Assembly (NCBI GenBank): GCA_963848045.1
Contig: CAWKCC010000004.1
Coordinates: forward strand, 372,001-436,000
Reading direction: 5' to 3'
DNA length: 64,000 bases
Source: CAVUAT01 sp963848045
GTDB taxonomy: Bacteria > Actinomycetota > Thermoleophilia > Solirubrobacterales > 70-9
Shown: positions 42,434 through 50,252 of the stretch, in pieces
How the letters are laid out: the number at the start of each line of letters is the position of its first letter
How positions within the stretch are numbered: position 1 is the first letter of the stretch
The notes under the pieces: model-generated
Database searches by the model: none
What the model was told of the DNA's origin: nothing
Seen by the model: only the letters and a program-made list of their open reading frames with translations
Position numbers and translations under genes: made by a program

Positions 42434-43210
42434 GTGACGCCCCATCCCAGCAGCTCCCGGGTCGACTTCTGCGAGGCCTCGCTGCGCGAGCGGCTGGCCC
42501 CAGGTCGTGCCCGGCCGGGTGACCGGCTGCCCCCCGAGAAGGCGCTGGCCGAGGGTCTCGGCGTCTCGCGCGGCACCCTGCGGCTGGCCCTGGAACGGCT
42601 GGAGAGCAACGGCGAGATCGTGCGCAGGCAGGGCAGCGGCACCTTCGTCGGCCGCGTGGCGACGCCGGCCGCATTCAGCGCCGGCCTCGAGGTGCTCGAG
42701 TCCTACGCCTCGCTGGCGCGCCGGCAGGGCAAGCGGCTGAGCGCGCGCGACGTGCAGGTAGAGCAGGCGCGCACCCCCGGCTACGTGGCCGAGGAGCTCG
42801 GGTTGCGCCGCGGGACGCCCGCGCCCCTGATCCAGCGGACCCTGCTGGCCGACGACACGGTCGCCGCCTACATGCGCGACATCGTCAGCCCCGAGATCTC
42901 GCTGCCACCGGTCGCAGAGCTTCGCGAGCAGATCGAGGCGGGGATGATGGTGCTGGACGTGCTGGCCGCGCAGGGCGAGACAATCGCCTTCGCGCGCACG
43001 CAGGTGCGGCCCCGCCTGATCGAGCCCGGCACGCGGCTCGGCGAGGCCATGGAGGCGACGCGGATCACCGGCGCGCTCGAGCTGGTCGAGCTGATCCACG
43101 TAGCCGCGGGGACGCCGGCGCTCTACTCGACCAACGTGTTCGCGCCGGGCTCGATCGACCTGCACATGATCCGCAGCCCGGGCAACGGCGACGCTCCGCA
43201 TTCTAATTGA
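42434..43210 (+). CDS. GntR-family regulator with UTRA domain
   Basis: A 258-residue HutC-type regulator. The wHTH is at about 15-70: PGDRLPPEKALAEGLGVSRGTLRLALERLESNG then RRQGSGTFVG. The UTRA ligand domain occupies 85-250, with PLIQRTLLADDTVAAYMRDIV and APGSIDLHMIRSP at the end. GTG 42434 lies 10 bp after fchA, in the same operon, so it probably reports on a methylamine-pathway metabolite and controls mgd and perhaps gmaS. The effector is unknown. Confidence 0.88.
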   Translation: MTPHPSSSRVDFCEASLRERLAPGRARPGDRLPPEKALAEGLGVSRGTLRLALERLESNGEIVRRQGSGTFVGRVATPAAFSAGLEVLESYASLARRQGKRLSARDVQVEQARTPGYVAEELGLRRGTPAPLIQRTLLADDTVAAYMRDIVSPEISLPPVAELREQIEAGMMVLDVLAAQGETIAFARTQVRPRLIEPGTRLGEAMEATRITGALELVELIHVAAGTPALYSTNVFAPGSIDLHMIRSPGNGDAPHSN

Positions 43211-43374
43211 AGGGAAATTGTGTCAAGCGATGATCCAAAGAGTCTTGTCTATCTATTCGGCCCTCGCTCAGAGCCTTTAGAATTCCCCATGGCCGCCTTG
43301 ATTGTGCGGCGCTCAGCGGGTTGACTGTCGTCTCCCCGCGCACGTTCACCGACCGCATCACCCGAGGAGAGCCC

Positions 43375-44379
43375 ATGTCCATCCCAGTCCGCCTGCACCG
43401 CAGCGAGCTTTGCGTCCCCGGCACCAGCGAAGCGATGCTGGAGAAGGCCCCCACGCTGGGCGCCGACGTGATCATGCTGGACCTCGAGGACGCCGTCGCC
43501 CCGGATGACAAGCCCCAGGCCCGCAGCAACGCGATCGCCGCGCTGCGCGAGCTCGACTGGGGCAGCTCGACGATGGTGGTGCGGATCAACGGGCTCGACA
43601 CGCACTACTGCTACCGCGACATCGTCGACGTGGTCGAGCAGGGTGGGCGCTGGCTGGACACGGTTCTGGTGCCGAAGGCGAGCTGCGCCGCCGATATCCA
43701 CATGGTCGCGACGCTGCTGACCCAGATCGAGGACGCGATGGGGATCGAGAAGCCGATCGGCATCTCGGCGCTGATCGAGACGGCGCCCGGGATGGTCAAG
43801 CTCGACGAGATCGCCTCCGCCTGCCCCGAGCGCATGGAGGCGCTGATCTTCGGCGTCGCCGACTACGCCGCCTCGATTCAGAGCCAGACGGCGTCGATCG
43901 GCGGCTCGGATCCCAACTACGCGGTGATCACCGATCCCGCCGAGGCGGGCGCGGAGGGCCGCGAGCTGCACTGGGGCGATCAGTGGCACTACCCGCTGTC
44001 GCGGATCGCGGTCACCTGCCGCGCGCACGGGCTGCGCCCGATCGACGGGCCCTTCGGCGACTTCAGCGACCCCGAGGGCTACCTGGTCGCTGCGCGACGC
44101 GCGTCGATCCTGGGCTTCGAGGGCAAGTGGTGCATCCACCCGAGCCAGATAGAGCTCGCCAATGAGGTCTTCTCCCCCGATGAGCGGCTGGTCTCCCGCA
44201 CGCGCAGGATCATGGAGGCGATGGAGGAGGCGGCGGACGGCGGCAAGGGCGCCGTCTCGCTCGACGGGCGCCTGATCGACGCCGCCTCGCTGCGCATGGC
44301 CGAGCACCTTCTGGCCAAGATCGAGTTGATCGAGGAGCGCCGCGGGTCCGCGCCGGCGGAAGTGGAGCAGATCGCCTAG
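43375..44379 (+). CDS. mcl: L-malyl-CoA / beta-methylmalyl-CoA lyase
   Basis: A 334-residue HpcH/CitE-family lyase. SELCVPGTSEAMLEKA, MLDLEDAVAPDDK, RINGLDTHYCYRDIVDVVEQGG, FGVADYAASIQSQT and RPIDGPFGDFSDPEGYLVAARRA match the malyl-CoA lyase group rather than citrate lyase. It splits malyl-CoA into acetyl-CoA and glyoxylate, the key cleavage of the serine cycle; glyoxylate then meets the serine-glyoxylate aminotransferase encoded at 46455. ATG 43375 has GAGGAGAG 4-5 nt upstream. A GC hairpin follows the stop. Confidence 0.9.
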   Translation: MSIPVRLHRSELCVPGTSEAMLEKAPTLGADVIMLDLEDAVAPDDKPQARSNAIAALRELDWGSSTMVVRINGLDTHYCYRDIVDVVEQGGRWLDTVLVPKASCAADIHMVATLLTQIEDAMGIEKPIGISALIETAPGMVKLDEIASACPERMEALIFGVADYAASIQSQTASIGGSDPNYAVITDPAEAGAEGRELHWGDQWHYPLSRIAVTCRAHGLRPIDGPFGDFSDPEGYLVAARRASILGFEGKWCIHPSQIELANEVFSPDERLVSRTRRIMEAMEEAADGGKGAVSLDGRLIDAASLRMAEHLLAKIELIEERRGSAPAEVEQIA

Positions 44380-44385
44380 GACGAT

Positions 44386-44406
44386 CCGGCCCGCGGCGCG
44401 GGCCGG
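44386..44406 (+). terminator. GC hairpin after malyl-CoA lyase
   Basis: A 9-bp perfect stem (CCGGCCCGC/GCGGGCCGG) with loop GGC begins 7 nt after the lyase stop. No T-tract follows, so termination is uncertain. Confidence 0.4.
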
Positions 44407-44464
44407 GCGGCAGGTTGGAGCCGCTGAGCTGGGCGAAGGCGCCGGGGTGTGGCATCCTGCGCCG

Positions 44465-45418
44465 ATGGCGCGACCGGTGGTACTCGGGGTGGTCGGGGAC
44501 TCGGCGTCGGGAAAGACGACGCTCACCCGCGGATTGATACGCATCCTCGACGGCCGGGTCTCATACCTGAGCGGCGACGACTATCACCGCTACGACCGCC
44601 GGCAGCGCGCCGAGCTGGGCATCAGCCCGCTCGACCCGGCGGCCAATCACCTCGACATCCTCTCCCAGCACCTCGGCCACCTGCGAGAGCGCACCCCGGT
44701 TCTGAAGCCGGTCTACGACCACCGCGAGGGCACCCTGCAGGCGCCCGAGTACGTGCGGCCGCATGACTACATCGTCGTGGAGGGGCTGCTCAACTTCCAC
44801 TCCGACCCGCTGCGCGAGGCGCACGACATCCGCGTCTTCCTGGCGCCCCCCGAGGAGCTGCGGCGGCATTGGAAGCTGACCCGCGATTGCACGCGCCGGG
44901 GCTACACGACCCACCAGGTGCTGCGCGAGCTCGACCGCCGCGAGCGCGACGTCGATGCCTTCGTCAAGCCCCAGCGCCGCGCGGCCGACATCGTCGTCTC
45001 CTTCTCACCCACCACCAGCGACAACCCGGAGCGCCTCGACGCCCACATGATCCTCCGCGACACGCTGCGACACCCCGACCTCTCCCCCCTGATCGGCCCC
45101 GACGGTCACGGCCCGACGCTGATCCGCCGCGAGCACGAGACGCTGCTGCGAATCCCCGGCCATACGGAGCCGGATCTGGCCGCCGAGCTCGAGGAGGCCG
45201 TCTGGCAGCGGATGCAGTACGCGAGCCGCCTGCGCGCGCAGCAGCTCGGGGAGTTCACGATCGGCACCGACCTGCACCGCTCGGAGTCGCTCGCCCTGGT
45301 GCAGACGATGCTGCTCTACCACCTGATCTCGACCCGCGCCGCGATCGGCGCGGGCATCGATCCCCATCACTGGCAGGCGCCGCGCGCGACCGGCGCTGAC
45401 TCAGCGCTGCACGCCTGA
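44465..45418 (+). CDS. prkB: Phosphoribulokinase
   Basis: A 317-residue P-loop kinase. GVVGDSASGKTTLTRG is Walker A; SGDDYHRYDRRQR and LDPAANHLDILSQHL match the ribulose-5-phosphate site of class II phosphoribulokinases; VVEGLLNFHSD is the Walker B region, and KLTRDCTRRGYTTHQVLRELDRRERDVDAFVKPQ completes the fold. It makes ribulose-1,5-bisphosphate. No RuBisCO gene is in the window, so its role beside serine-cycle genes is open. ATG 44465 is chosen over an upstream start. It overlaps the LysR gene by 18 bp tail to tail. Confidence 0.88.
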   Translation: MARPVVLGVVGDSASGKTTLTRGLIRILDGRVSYLSGDDYHRYDRRQRAELGISPLDPAANHLDILSQHLGHLRERTPVLKPVYDHREGTLQAPEYVRPHDYIVVEGLLNFHSDPLREAHDIRVFLAPPEELRRHWKLTRDCTRRGYTTHQVLRELDRRERDVDAFVKPQRRAADIVVSFSPTTSDNPERLDAHMILRDTLRHPDLSPLIGPDGHGPTLIRREHETLLRIPGHTEPDLAAELEEAVWQRMQYASRLRAQQLGEFTIGTDLHRSESLALVQTMLLYHLISTRAAIGAGIDPHHWQAPRATGADSALHA

Positions 45419-46363
45419 TCCCAGGCGGCTGCGGGCCTGCTCGAGCTCGTCGACGTGGGTGCGGGCCAGGGCGTGACCCGCCGCCGCCGACTGCAGGTAG
45501 CGGGTGAAGGCCTCGGCGGGCTCGCTGCCGGGGCCCACGGTCGAGACGACGGCGTACCAGGAGCGCTTCGGCAGCCCGCCGCGCGGTCGGATCGTGGCCA
45601 ACAAGCCGATGTCGAGCTCGAGCTCCACCGCCCGCTGCGACTGGAGCGCGATCCCGAGCCCCATCCGCGCGCCGTTCTTGATCGCACCGTTGGAGCCGAG
45701 CGTCAACAGCGAGGGCTGCAGCTGGTGGGAGTCGAGGTAGACCTCGCAGAGGCGCCTGGTGCCCGAGCCCTGCTCGCGCATCAGCCACGGGGTGCGCGCC
45801 AGCTCCTCGACCGCGACCCAGGACCTCTTGGCGAGCGGGTCGCCCGGATGGGTGATCAGCACGAACTCGTTGTCGGTGAAGGCCACGCCCTCGAAGCCCC
45901 GCCCCTCGGGTGGCCGTCCCGAGATCGCGAGGTCTGCCTCGTGGGCCTCCAGCCGGCGGAACACGTCCTCGCGGTTGCCGACGTGCAGGCTGAGCTGGAG
46001 CTCGGGGTGGTGCTCCCCGAATGCGCGCATCAGCGGCGGCAGCAGGTGCTCGGCCGCCGTGGTCACGGCCGCTATGCGGAGACGATTGCCTACGCCCCTG
46101 GCGGCGTCCGCCGCGACCTCGGAGCCCTCCTTGAGCAGCCCGAGCACGTCCCTCGCGTAGCGCGCATAGGCCTCACCCGCCGGCGTGGGCCTGACGCTGC
46201 GGCCGTCGCGCTCGGTCAGCTTCAGGTCGAGCTCGCGCTCGAGCGCCGCGACGGCCGCCGAGACCGAGGGCTGGGTTACGACCAGCTCCTCAGCCGCGGC
46301 GGTGACCGAGCCGTGGCGAACGACGGCGAGAAAGGCCCTCAGCTGGGTCACCGTGACGGCCAT
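45401..46363 (-). CDS. LysR-family regulator (CbbR-like)
   Basis: A 320-residue LysR protein. The N-terminal HTH (LRAFLAVVRHGSVTAAAEELVVTQPSVSAAVAALERELDLKLTERDGR) is followed by a two-lobed effector domain typical of CbbR/CysB relatives. It sits between phosphoribulokinase, which it meets tail to tail, and sgaA, from which it diverges. Two inverted repeats in the 91-bp divergent region are its probable sites. It likely senses a C1- or glyoxylate-linked metabolite to turn on sgaA. Confidence 0.9.
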   Translation of the reverse strand: MAVTVTQLRAFLAVVRHGSVTAAAEELVVTQPSVSAAVAALERELDLKLTERDGRSVRPTPAGEAYARYARDVLGLLKEGSEVAADAARGVGNRLRIAAVTTAAEHLLPPLMRAFGEHHPELQLSLHVGNREDVFRRLEAHEADLAISGRPPEGRGFEGVAFTDNEFVLITHPGDPLAKRSWVAVEELARTPWLMREQGSGTRRLCEVYLDSHQLQPSLLTLGSNGAIKNGARMGLGIALQSQRAVELELDIGLLATIRPRGGLPKRSWYAVVSTVGPGSEPAEAFTRYLQSAAAGHALARTHVDELEQARSRLGSGVQR

Positions 46364-46380
46364 GGGAGGCTCATGAGGAT

Positions 46381-46396
46381 ATAGGCGATGACCTAT
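46381..46396. promoter_or_regulatory. LysR binding site candidate 1
   Basis: ATAGGCGATGACCTAT has perfect 5-bp arms ATAGG/CCTAT. It ends at the first base of the sgaA -35 box, the usual place of a LysR recognition site, 18 bp from the LysR start codon. Confidence 0.55.
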
Positions 46397-46424
46397 TGAT
46401 CCAAGCTTTCTCTTAGCTTGTAAT
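46396..46424 (+). promoter_or_regulatory. sgaA promoter with LysR site 2 in its spacer
   Basis: TTGATC (46396-46401), 17-bp spacer, TGTAAT (46419-46424). A second inverted repeat, CAAGCTTTCTCTTAGCTTG (46402-46420, 6-bp arms), fills the spacer. Site 1 upstream plus site 2 between -35 and -10 fits recognition and activation subsites of LysR proteins. Confidence 0.6.
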
Positions 46425-46454
46425 CACCGCCCCGCTGTGGCAGGGTGCGACCCA

Positions 46455-47594
46455 ATGAGCGCCGCACCCGCCCCGATCTCACCGCCCGAGCGCCTGCTCT
46501 GCGGCCCCGGCCCCACAAACGTCGACCCGGCCGCCCTGGAGGCGATGCAGCGCCCGATGCTCGGACACCTCGACCCCGACCTGCACGGGATCCTCAGCGA
46601 GGTGGTCGACTCGCTGCGCGAGGTCTACCGCGCACGCGCGGGGCTGGTGCTGCCGGTGCAGGCCACCGGGACCTCGGGGATGGAGACGGGCATCGCCAAC
46701 CTACTCGAGGCCGGCGACACGGTGATCATCGGCGTCAACGGCTACTTCGGAAGGCGGATCGCGGAGATGGCGCGCCGAGCCGGCGCCGAGGTCATCGAGG
46801 TGTCGGCCGACTGGGGCGAGCACGTCCCCAACGAGCGCCTGCTGGCGGCGAGCGACGAGCATCCCGAGGCGCGCCTGCTGGCGGTGGTGCACGCCGAGAC
46901 CTCGACCGGCGTCGAGCACCCGCTCGCCGAGCTCGGCGAGGCGATGCGCGGCCGCGAGACGCTGCTGATGGCCGATTGCGTGACCAGCCTGGGAGGCGTC
47001 GAGCTGAACTTCGACGGATGGGGAATCGACTACGCCTACTCGTGCACCCAGAAATGCCTTGCGGCGCCTCCCGGGATGTCGCCGATCGCCGTCTCTGACC
47101 GCGCCATGGAGCGCGTCCGCACCCGGACCACGCCCGTGCCCTTCTCGACCGACCTGCAACTGCTCGAGTCCTATTGGGTGACACGCCCGGCGGCCTACCA
47201 CCACACCGCCCCCATCCTTCACATCTACGCGTTGCACGAGGTGCTGCGCCAGACCCTGGTCGAGGGGCTCGAGCAGCGCTGGGCACGTCACACGGAGGCG
47301 GGTGCCCACCTGCAGCAGCGAGCCCGCGACGCGGGCTTCGAGCTGCTCGCCGAGCCCGAGCACCAGCTGGCGCCGCTGACGGCGATCCGCGTGCCCGAGG
47401 GCGTCGACGGCAAGGCCGCGCAGCAGCGGCTGCTGGCCGAGGGGATCGAGGTCGGCGGCGGCCTTGGCCCCGACGCGCCGGCGATCTGGCGCGTCGGGCT
47501 GATGGGCCCCAACGCGCGCACCGAGACCGCGGACAGGGTTCTGGACGCGCTCAGCGCCGCGGTCGAGAGCCAGGGCGCGCCGGTCGCCGGCTGA
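46455..47594 (+). CDS. sgaA: Serine-glyoxylate aminotransferase (class V)
   Basis: A 379-residue class V PLP aminotransferase. LLCGPGPTNVDPAALEAMQRPMLGHLDPD is the AGT/SGA N-terminal signature, and SCTQKCLAAPPGMSPIAVS holds the PLP lysine. HHTAPILHIYALHEVL and IWRVGLMGPNAR bind the carboxylate. It converts glyoxylate and serine to glycine and hydroxypyruvate, the entry to the serine cycle, and fits the malyl-CoA lyase 2 kb upstream. ATG 46455 is preferred to GTG 46437. Alanine-glyoxylate activity is possible. Confidence 0.88.
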   Translation: MSAAPAPISPPERLLCGPGPTNVDPAALEAMQRPMLGHLDPDLHGILSEVVDSLREVYRARAGLVLPVQATGTSGMETGIANLLEAGDTVIIGVNGYFGRRIAEMARRAGAEVIEVSADWGEHVPNERLLAASDEHPEARLLAVVHAETSTGVEHPLAELGEAMRGRETLLMADCVTSLGGVELNFDGWGIDYAYSCTQKCLAAPPGMSPIAVSDRAMERVRTRTTPVPFSTDLQLLESYWVTRPAAYHHTAPILHIYALHEVLRQTLVEGLEQRWARHTEAGAHLQQRARDAGFELLAEPEHQLAPLTAIRVPEGVDGKAAQQRLLAEGIEVGGGLGPDAPAIWRVGLMGPNARTETADRVLDALSAAVESQGAPVAG

Positions 47595-47678
47595 GCCGGC
47601 GCCGAGCACCCCCTCCGTGGGCCGCCCGTCCCGGCGCGGCCCTCGACCTGATCCTCGCGCTGCGGCGATGATGTGCCG

Positions 47679-48524
47679 ATGACTGCCATCGCCCTGGGGA
47701 TTGGAGCCGCGCTCAGCTGGGGGCTGGCCGACTTCCTGGGCGGCATCGGCACCCGCCGGCTGACGCTCGCCACCGTGCTGCTGGTCAGCCAGGCGGCCGG
47801 GCTGCTCGCGGCCGTGATGATCGCCGCGGCGGGCGGCGTGGAGACCCCGAGCCTCGCCGGTGCCGCCCCCGCGATCGCGGCGGGCCTCTGCCAGATAGTC
47901 GGCATCGCCGCCCTTTACCAGGCGCTGGCGATCGGCACGATGAGCGTGATCTCGCCGGTCTCCGCCAGCGGCGCGGCGGCTTTGCCGGTGATCGTCGGTG
48001 TGGCGGGAGGCGAGCGCCCCGGGCCCCTTCAGGTCGCGGGCATGGCGGTGGCTCTGGTCGGGGTCGTGCTGGCCACGCGGGCCACGGCTCCGGGCGCCGG
48101 CGGGCGGCCCTCCCGGCAGGCGCTCGGGCTCACCGCCCTGGCCGCCCTGGGCTTCGGCGGCTTCTTCGTCGGCATGGACGCCGCCGTCGAGCAGGCCGGC
48201 GTGGTCTGGGCGCTGCTCGCGGCCCGCACCACTGCCGTCGCAGGGCTGGGGATCGCTCTGCTCGCCCTGCACTCGCGGCTCGAGTTGCAGCCGCGCGACC
48301 TGGCGCCGCTCGCGGTTATCGGGCTGCTCGATGTGGGCGCCAACATCTGCTTCGCGCTCGGCTCCGACACCGGCCTGCTCAGCGTCGTCGCGGTGCTCGC
48401 CTCGCTCTACCCGGTGGCGACCGTGGTGCTGGCGCGGGCGATGCTGGGCGAGCGCCTCGCCGGAGTGCAGGCCGTCGGGGTGGGGGTGGCGCTCGGCGGG
48501 GTGGCGCTGATCGCCGCCGGCTGA
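47679..48524 (+). CDS. DMT-superfamily (EamA) permease
   Basis: A 281-residue hydrophobic protein with about ten TM segments in two EamA repeats. LGIGAALSWGLADFLGGIGTRR opens the first repeat, and LSVVAVLASLYPVATVVLARAMLGERL closes the second, the classic drug/metabolite transporter ending. It begins 84 bp after sgaA on the same strand and may be separate. Substrate unknown; amino acid or nucleoside export is common in the family. Confidence 0.88.
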   Translation: MTAIALGIGAALSWGLADFLGGIGTRRLTLATVLLVSQAAGLLAAVMIAAAGGVETPSLAGAAPAIAAGLCQIVGIAALYQALAIGTMSVISPVSASGAAALPVIVGVAGGERPGPLQVAGMAVALVGVVLATRATAPGAGGRPSRQALGLTALAALGFGGFFVGMDAAVEQAGVVWALLAARTTAVAGLGIALLALHSRLELQPRDLAPLAVIGLLDVGANICFALGSDTGLLSVVAVLASLYPVATVVLARAMLGERLAGVQAVGVGVALGGVALIAAG

Positions 48525-48547
48525 CCGGCGCCCGAACGGCCCTCGGC

Positions 48548-49261
48548 TCAGCCCGCGACGGCCACGTCCAGCCAGTTCGAGAACAGACGCCGGGCCGCCG
48601 GCTGCAGCTCCCCGGCGCGGCGCTCGACCTCGGCGATGAACTCGGCGCCGGCCCGCTCGCCGAGCGTCTCAGCGAGCGAGGCGCGGTAGGCGGGCACCTC
48701 GGCCCACTCGCGCGCCATCTCCCCGCTCACCTCGAGGTGGAACTGGATTCCGTAGGCGCGGGCCCCGCTCCTGAACGCCTGGTTCGGCGCCACGGGCGAG
48801 CTTGCCAGGAGCACCGCTCCCGCGGGCAGCTCGAAGGTATCGCCGTGCCACTGCAGCGATACCAGCGGATCGCCGAGGCCGAAGAACAGCGGGTCTCGGC
48901 GGCCCTCGGGCGTCAGCTCGACCGGCAGCAGGCCCACCTCGGGGCTCTCCAGGGCGCGCACCGGGGCGTCGAGCGCCGCGGCCAGCAGTTGCACCCCGAG
49001 GCAGATCCCCAGGAAGGGGCGCCCGGCGTCGACCGCCTCGCGGACCAGCCGCTTCTCGGCGGCCAGCCACGGGTGCTCGGCATCGTCACCGGCGCCCATC
49101 GGGCCGCCCATCGCCAGCACGGCATCGAACTCCCGCCAGTCGGGCAGCGGCTCGCCCTCGTCGAGCTCGACCGCCACCCGCTCCACGCGGCGCTCATCCA
49201 TCACCTCGGAGAAGGCGCCCGGGTGCTCGCAGGCGATGTGCTGGAGCACGAGAACTCTCAT
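48548..49261 (-). CDS. Class I glutamine amidotransferase (GuaA-like stand-alone domain)
   Basis: A 237-residue class I GATase. FDAVLAMGGPMGAGDD opens the oxyanion loop, GICLGVQLLAAALDAPV holds the Cys nucleophile, and YGIQFHLEVSGEM the His-Glu pair. No synthetase domain is fused, as in proteins annotated GMP-synthase-like that act on glutamine or gamma-glutamyl amides. Some relatives hydrolyse gamma-glutamyl compounds such as gamma-glutamylputrescine, so cleavage of gamma-glutamylmethylamide is conceivable here, but this is inference. Convergent with the DMT permease. Confidence 0.85.
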   Translation of the reverse strand: MRVLVLQHIACEHPGAFSEVMDERRVERVAVELDEGEPLPDWREFDAVLAMGGPMGAGDDAEHPWLAAEKRLVREAVDAGRPFLGICLGVQLLAAALDAPVRALESPEVGLLPVELTPEGRRDPLFFGLGDPLVSLQWHGDTFELPAGAVLLASSPVAPNQAFRSGARAYGIQFHLEVSGEMAREWAEVPAYRASLAETLGERAGAEFIAEVERRAGELQPAARRLFSNWLDVAVAG

Positions 49262-49299
49262 CTACACAGTGTGGCTGAGAGGCCGCAGCCCGGCCGGCA

Positions 49300-49740
49300 T
49301 CAGGGGTTGGCCGGCTCGACGGCCTGTCCGTCCTGCCCGCTCTCCCTGGCCGCCGCCTCCTTGTCGCGGCGGAGGTCCTCCTTGACGCTCGTCACCTTGC
49401 CGGTGTTCGCGTCCACCTCCACCACCGCCAGCCTCGTGAAGACGTCGGGGTCCTTGCTGCTGGTCACCGCCAGCGAGACGAACCAGAACGGCTTGCGGTT
49501 GATCCCCTGTCGGAGCAGGCGTATCTGCGTCTTGTCGGGCGCGTAGTCGACCTCGCGCTTGGCGGTGGCGATCGCCTGCTCCTTGCTGACCCGGACCTGG
49601 GACTGCTGGCAGCTTCGCGCCACGAAGAACGCGAACAACAGCAGGGCGACCACAGCACCGACCCGCCACCACTTCGCGGCACCCTGCTCGGGCTCCGGCA
49701 TCCGGGGCGCCCCGCCCGGGACGCCCCGGGCCGTCACCTT
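49300..49740 (-). CDS. Membrane-anchored PepSY-like protein
   Basis: A protein of about 146 residues: one N-terminal TM segment (WWRVGAVVALLLFAFFVARS) and an extracytoplasmic domain with VSKEQAIATAKREV, FWFVSLAV and VVEVDANTGKVTSVKEDL, the pattern of PepSY-like domains that inhibit or modulate exported proteins. The tail is charged and disordered. Start uncertain: GTG 49740 is chosen with GGGGAAAG upstream; ATG 49701 would keep the whole TM. It is the last of three small genes behind amt. Confidence 0.6.
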   Translation of the reverse strand, partial: KVTARGVPGGAPRMPEPEQGAAKWWRVGAVVALLLFAFFVARSCQQSQVRVSKEQAIATAKREVDYAPDKTQIRLLRQGINRKPFWFVSLAVTSSKDPDVFTRLAVVEVDANTGKVTSVKEDLRRDKEAAARESGQDGQAVEPANP

Positions 49741-49762
49741 GTCATGTCTTTCCCCGCGTCGC

Positions 49763-49921
49763 TCAGAGGCTCGGGCGGAACTCGTCACCGAGATCCGTGC
49801 CCAGCACTATCACGAGGACGATGATCACGCAGATGATCGAGATCAGCAGCATCGCACGCTCAAAGCCCTTGACGTGCGTCTGCTTCGGGGCGAACTCGAT
49901 CTGTCGGTTGTTGCCGGCCAT
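49763..49921 (-). CDS. Small single-pass membrane protein (52 aa) behind amt
   Basis: ATG 49921 has AAGGAG with 5-nt spacing and opens a 52-codon frame. The product has a polar N-terminus (NNRQIEFAPKQTHVKGFE) and one strong TM helix (AMLLISIICVIIVLVIVLG), then an acidic tail. It begins 2 bp after the neighbouring small membrane protein gene. No family recognised; position suggests an Amt-associated subunit or quality-control peptide. Confidence 0.6.
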   Translation of the reverse strand: MAGNNRQIEFAPKQTHVKGFERAMLLISIICVIIVLVIVLGTDLGDEFRPSL

Positions 49922-49923
49922 GG

Positions 49924-50205
49924 CTACTCCTTGCCCGTGAGGCGTCGATTTTCGAGCACGACCCAGGCGATCAGCGCGATCACCATGGCCGCGATACCGA
50001 GCCAGGTGAGGATCATGTAAGCGGTCTCCGCACTCTGGCCGCCGTCGCCGAAGGTCGCACCGGGGCCGAAGGTCATGAACCCGGCGCAATCCTCGTAGTT
50101 CGCCTGGAGGATGAAATCCACATCGTCAACGTCACCGTTGTAGTCGGTCACGTACCCCTGAACCTGGTTGACGCATTCCGGGGAACTGTCGATTATCGCA
50201 GCCAC
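49924..50205 (-). CDS. Small membrane protein with exported Cys-containing N-domain (93 aa)
   Basis: GTG 50205 is preceded by GAGAGGAGG at about 9 nt. The N-terminal 60 residues are acidic with two Cys (PECVNQV and YEDCAGF), which may form a disulfide outside the cell. A C-terminal TM helix (MILTWLGIAAMVIALIAWVVL) ends in a basic tail, giving an N-out topology. It starts 47 bp after amt. I recognise no family. Confidence 0.6.
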   Translation of the reverse strand: MAAIIDSSPECVNQVQGYVTDYNGDVDDVDFILQANYEDCAGFMTFGPGATFGDGGQSAETAYMILTWLGIAAMVIALIAWVVLENRRLTGKE

Positions 50206-50252
50206 GCGGATGCCTCCTCTCTAGTGGTCGATCGGATCTCGTCGCCTCTCAT

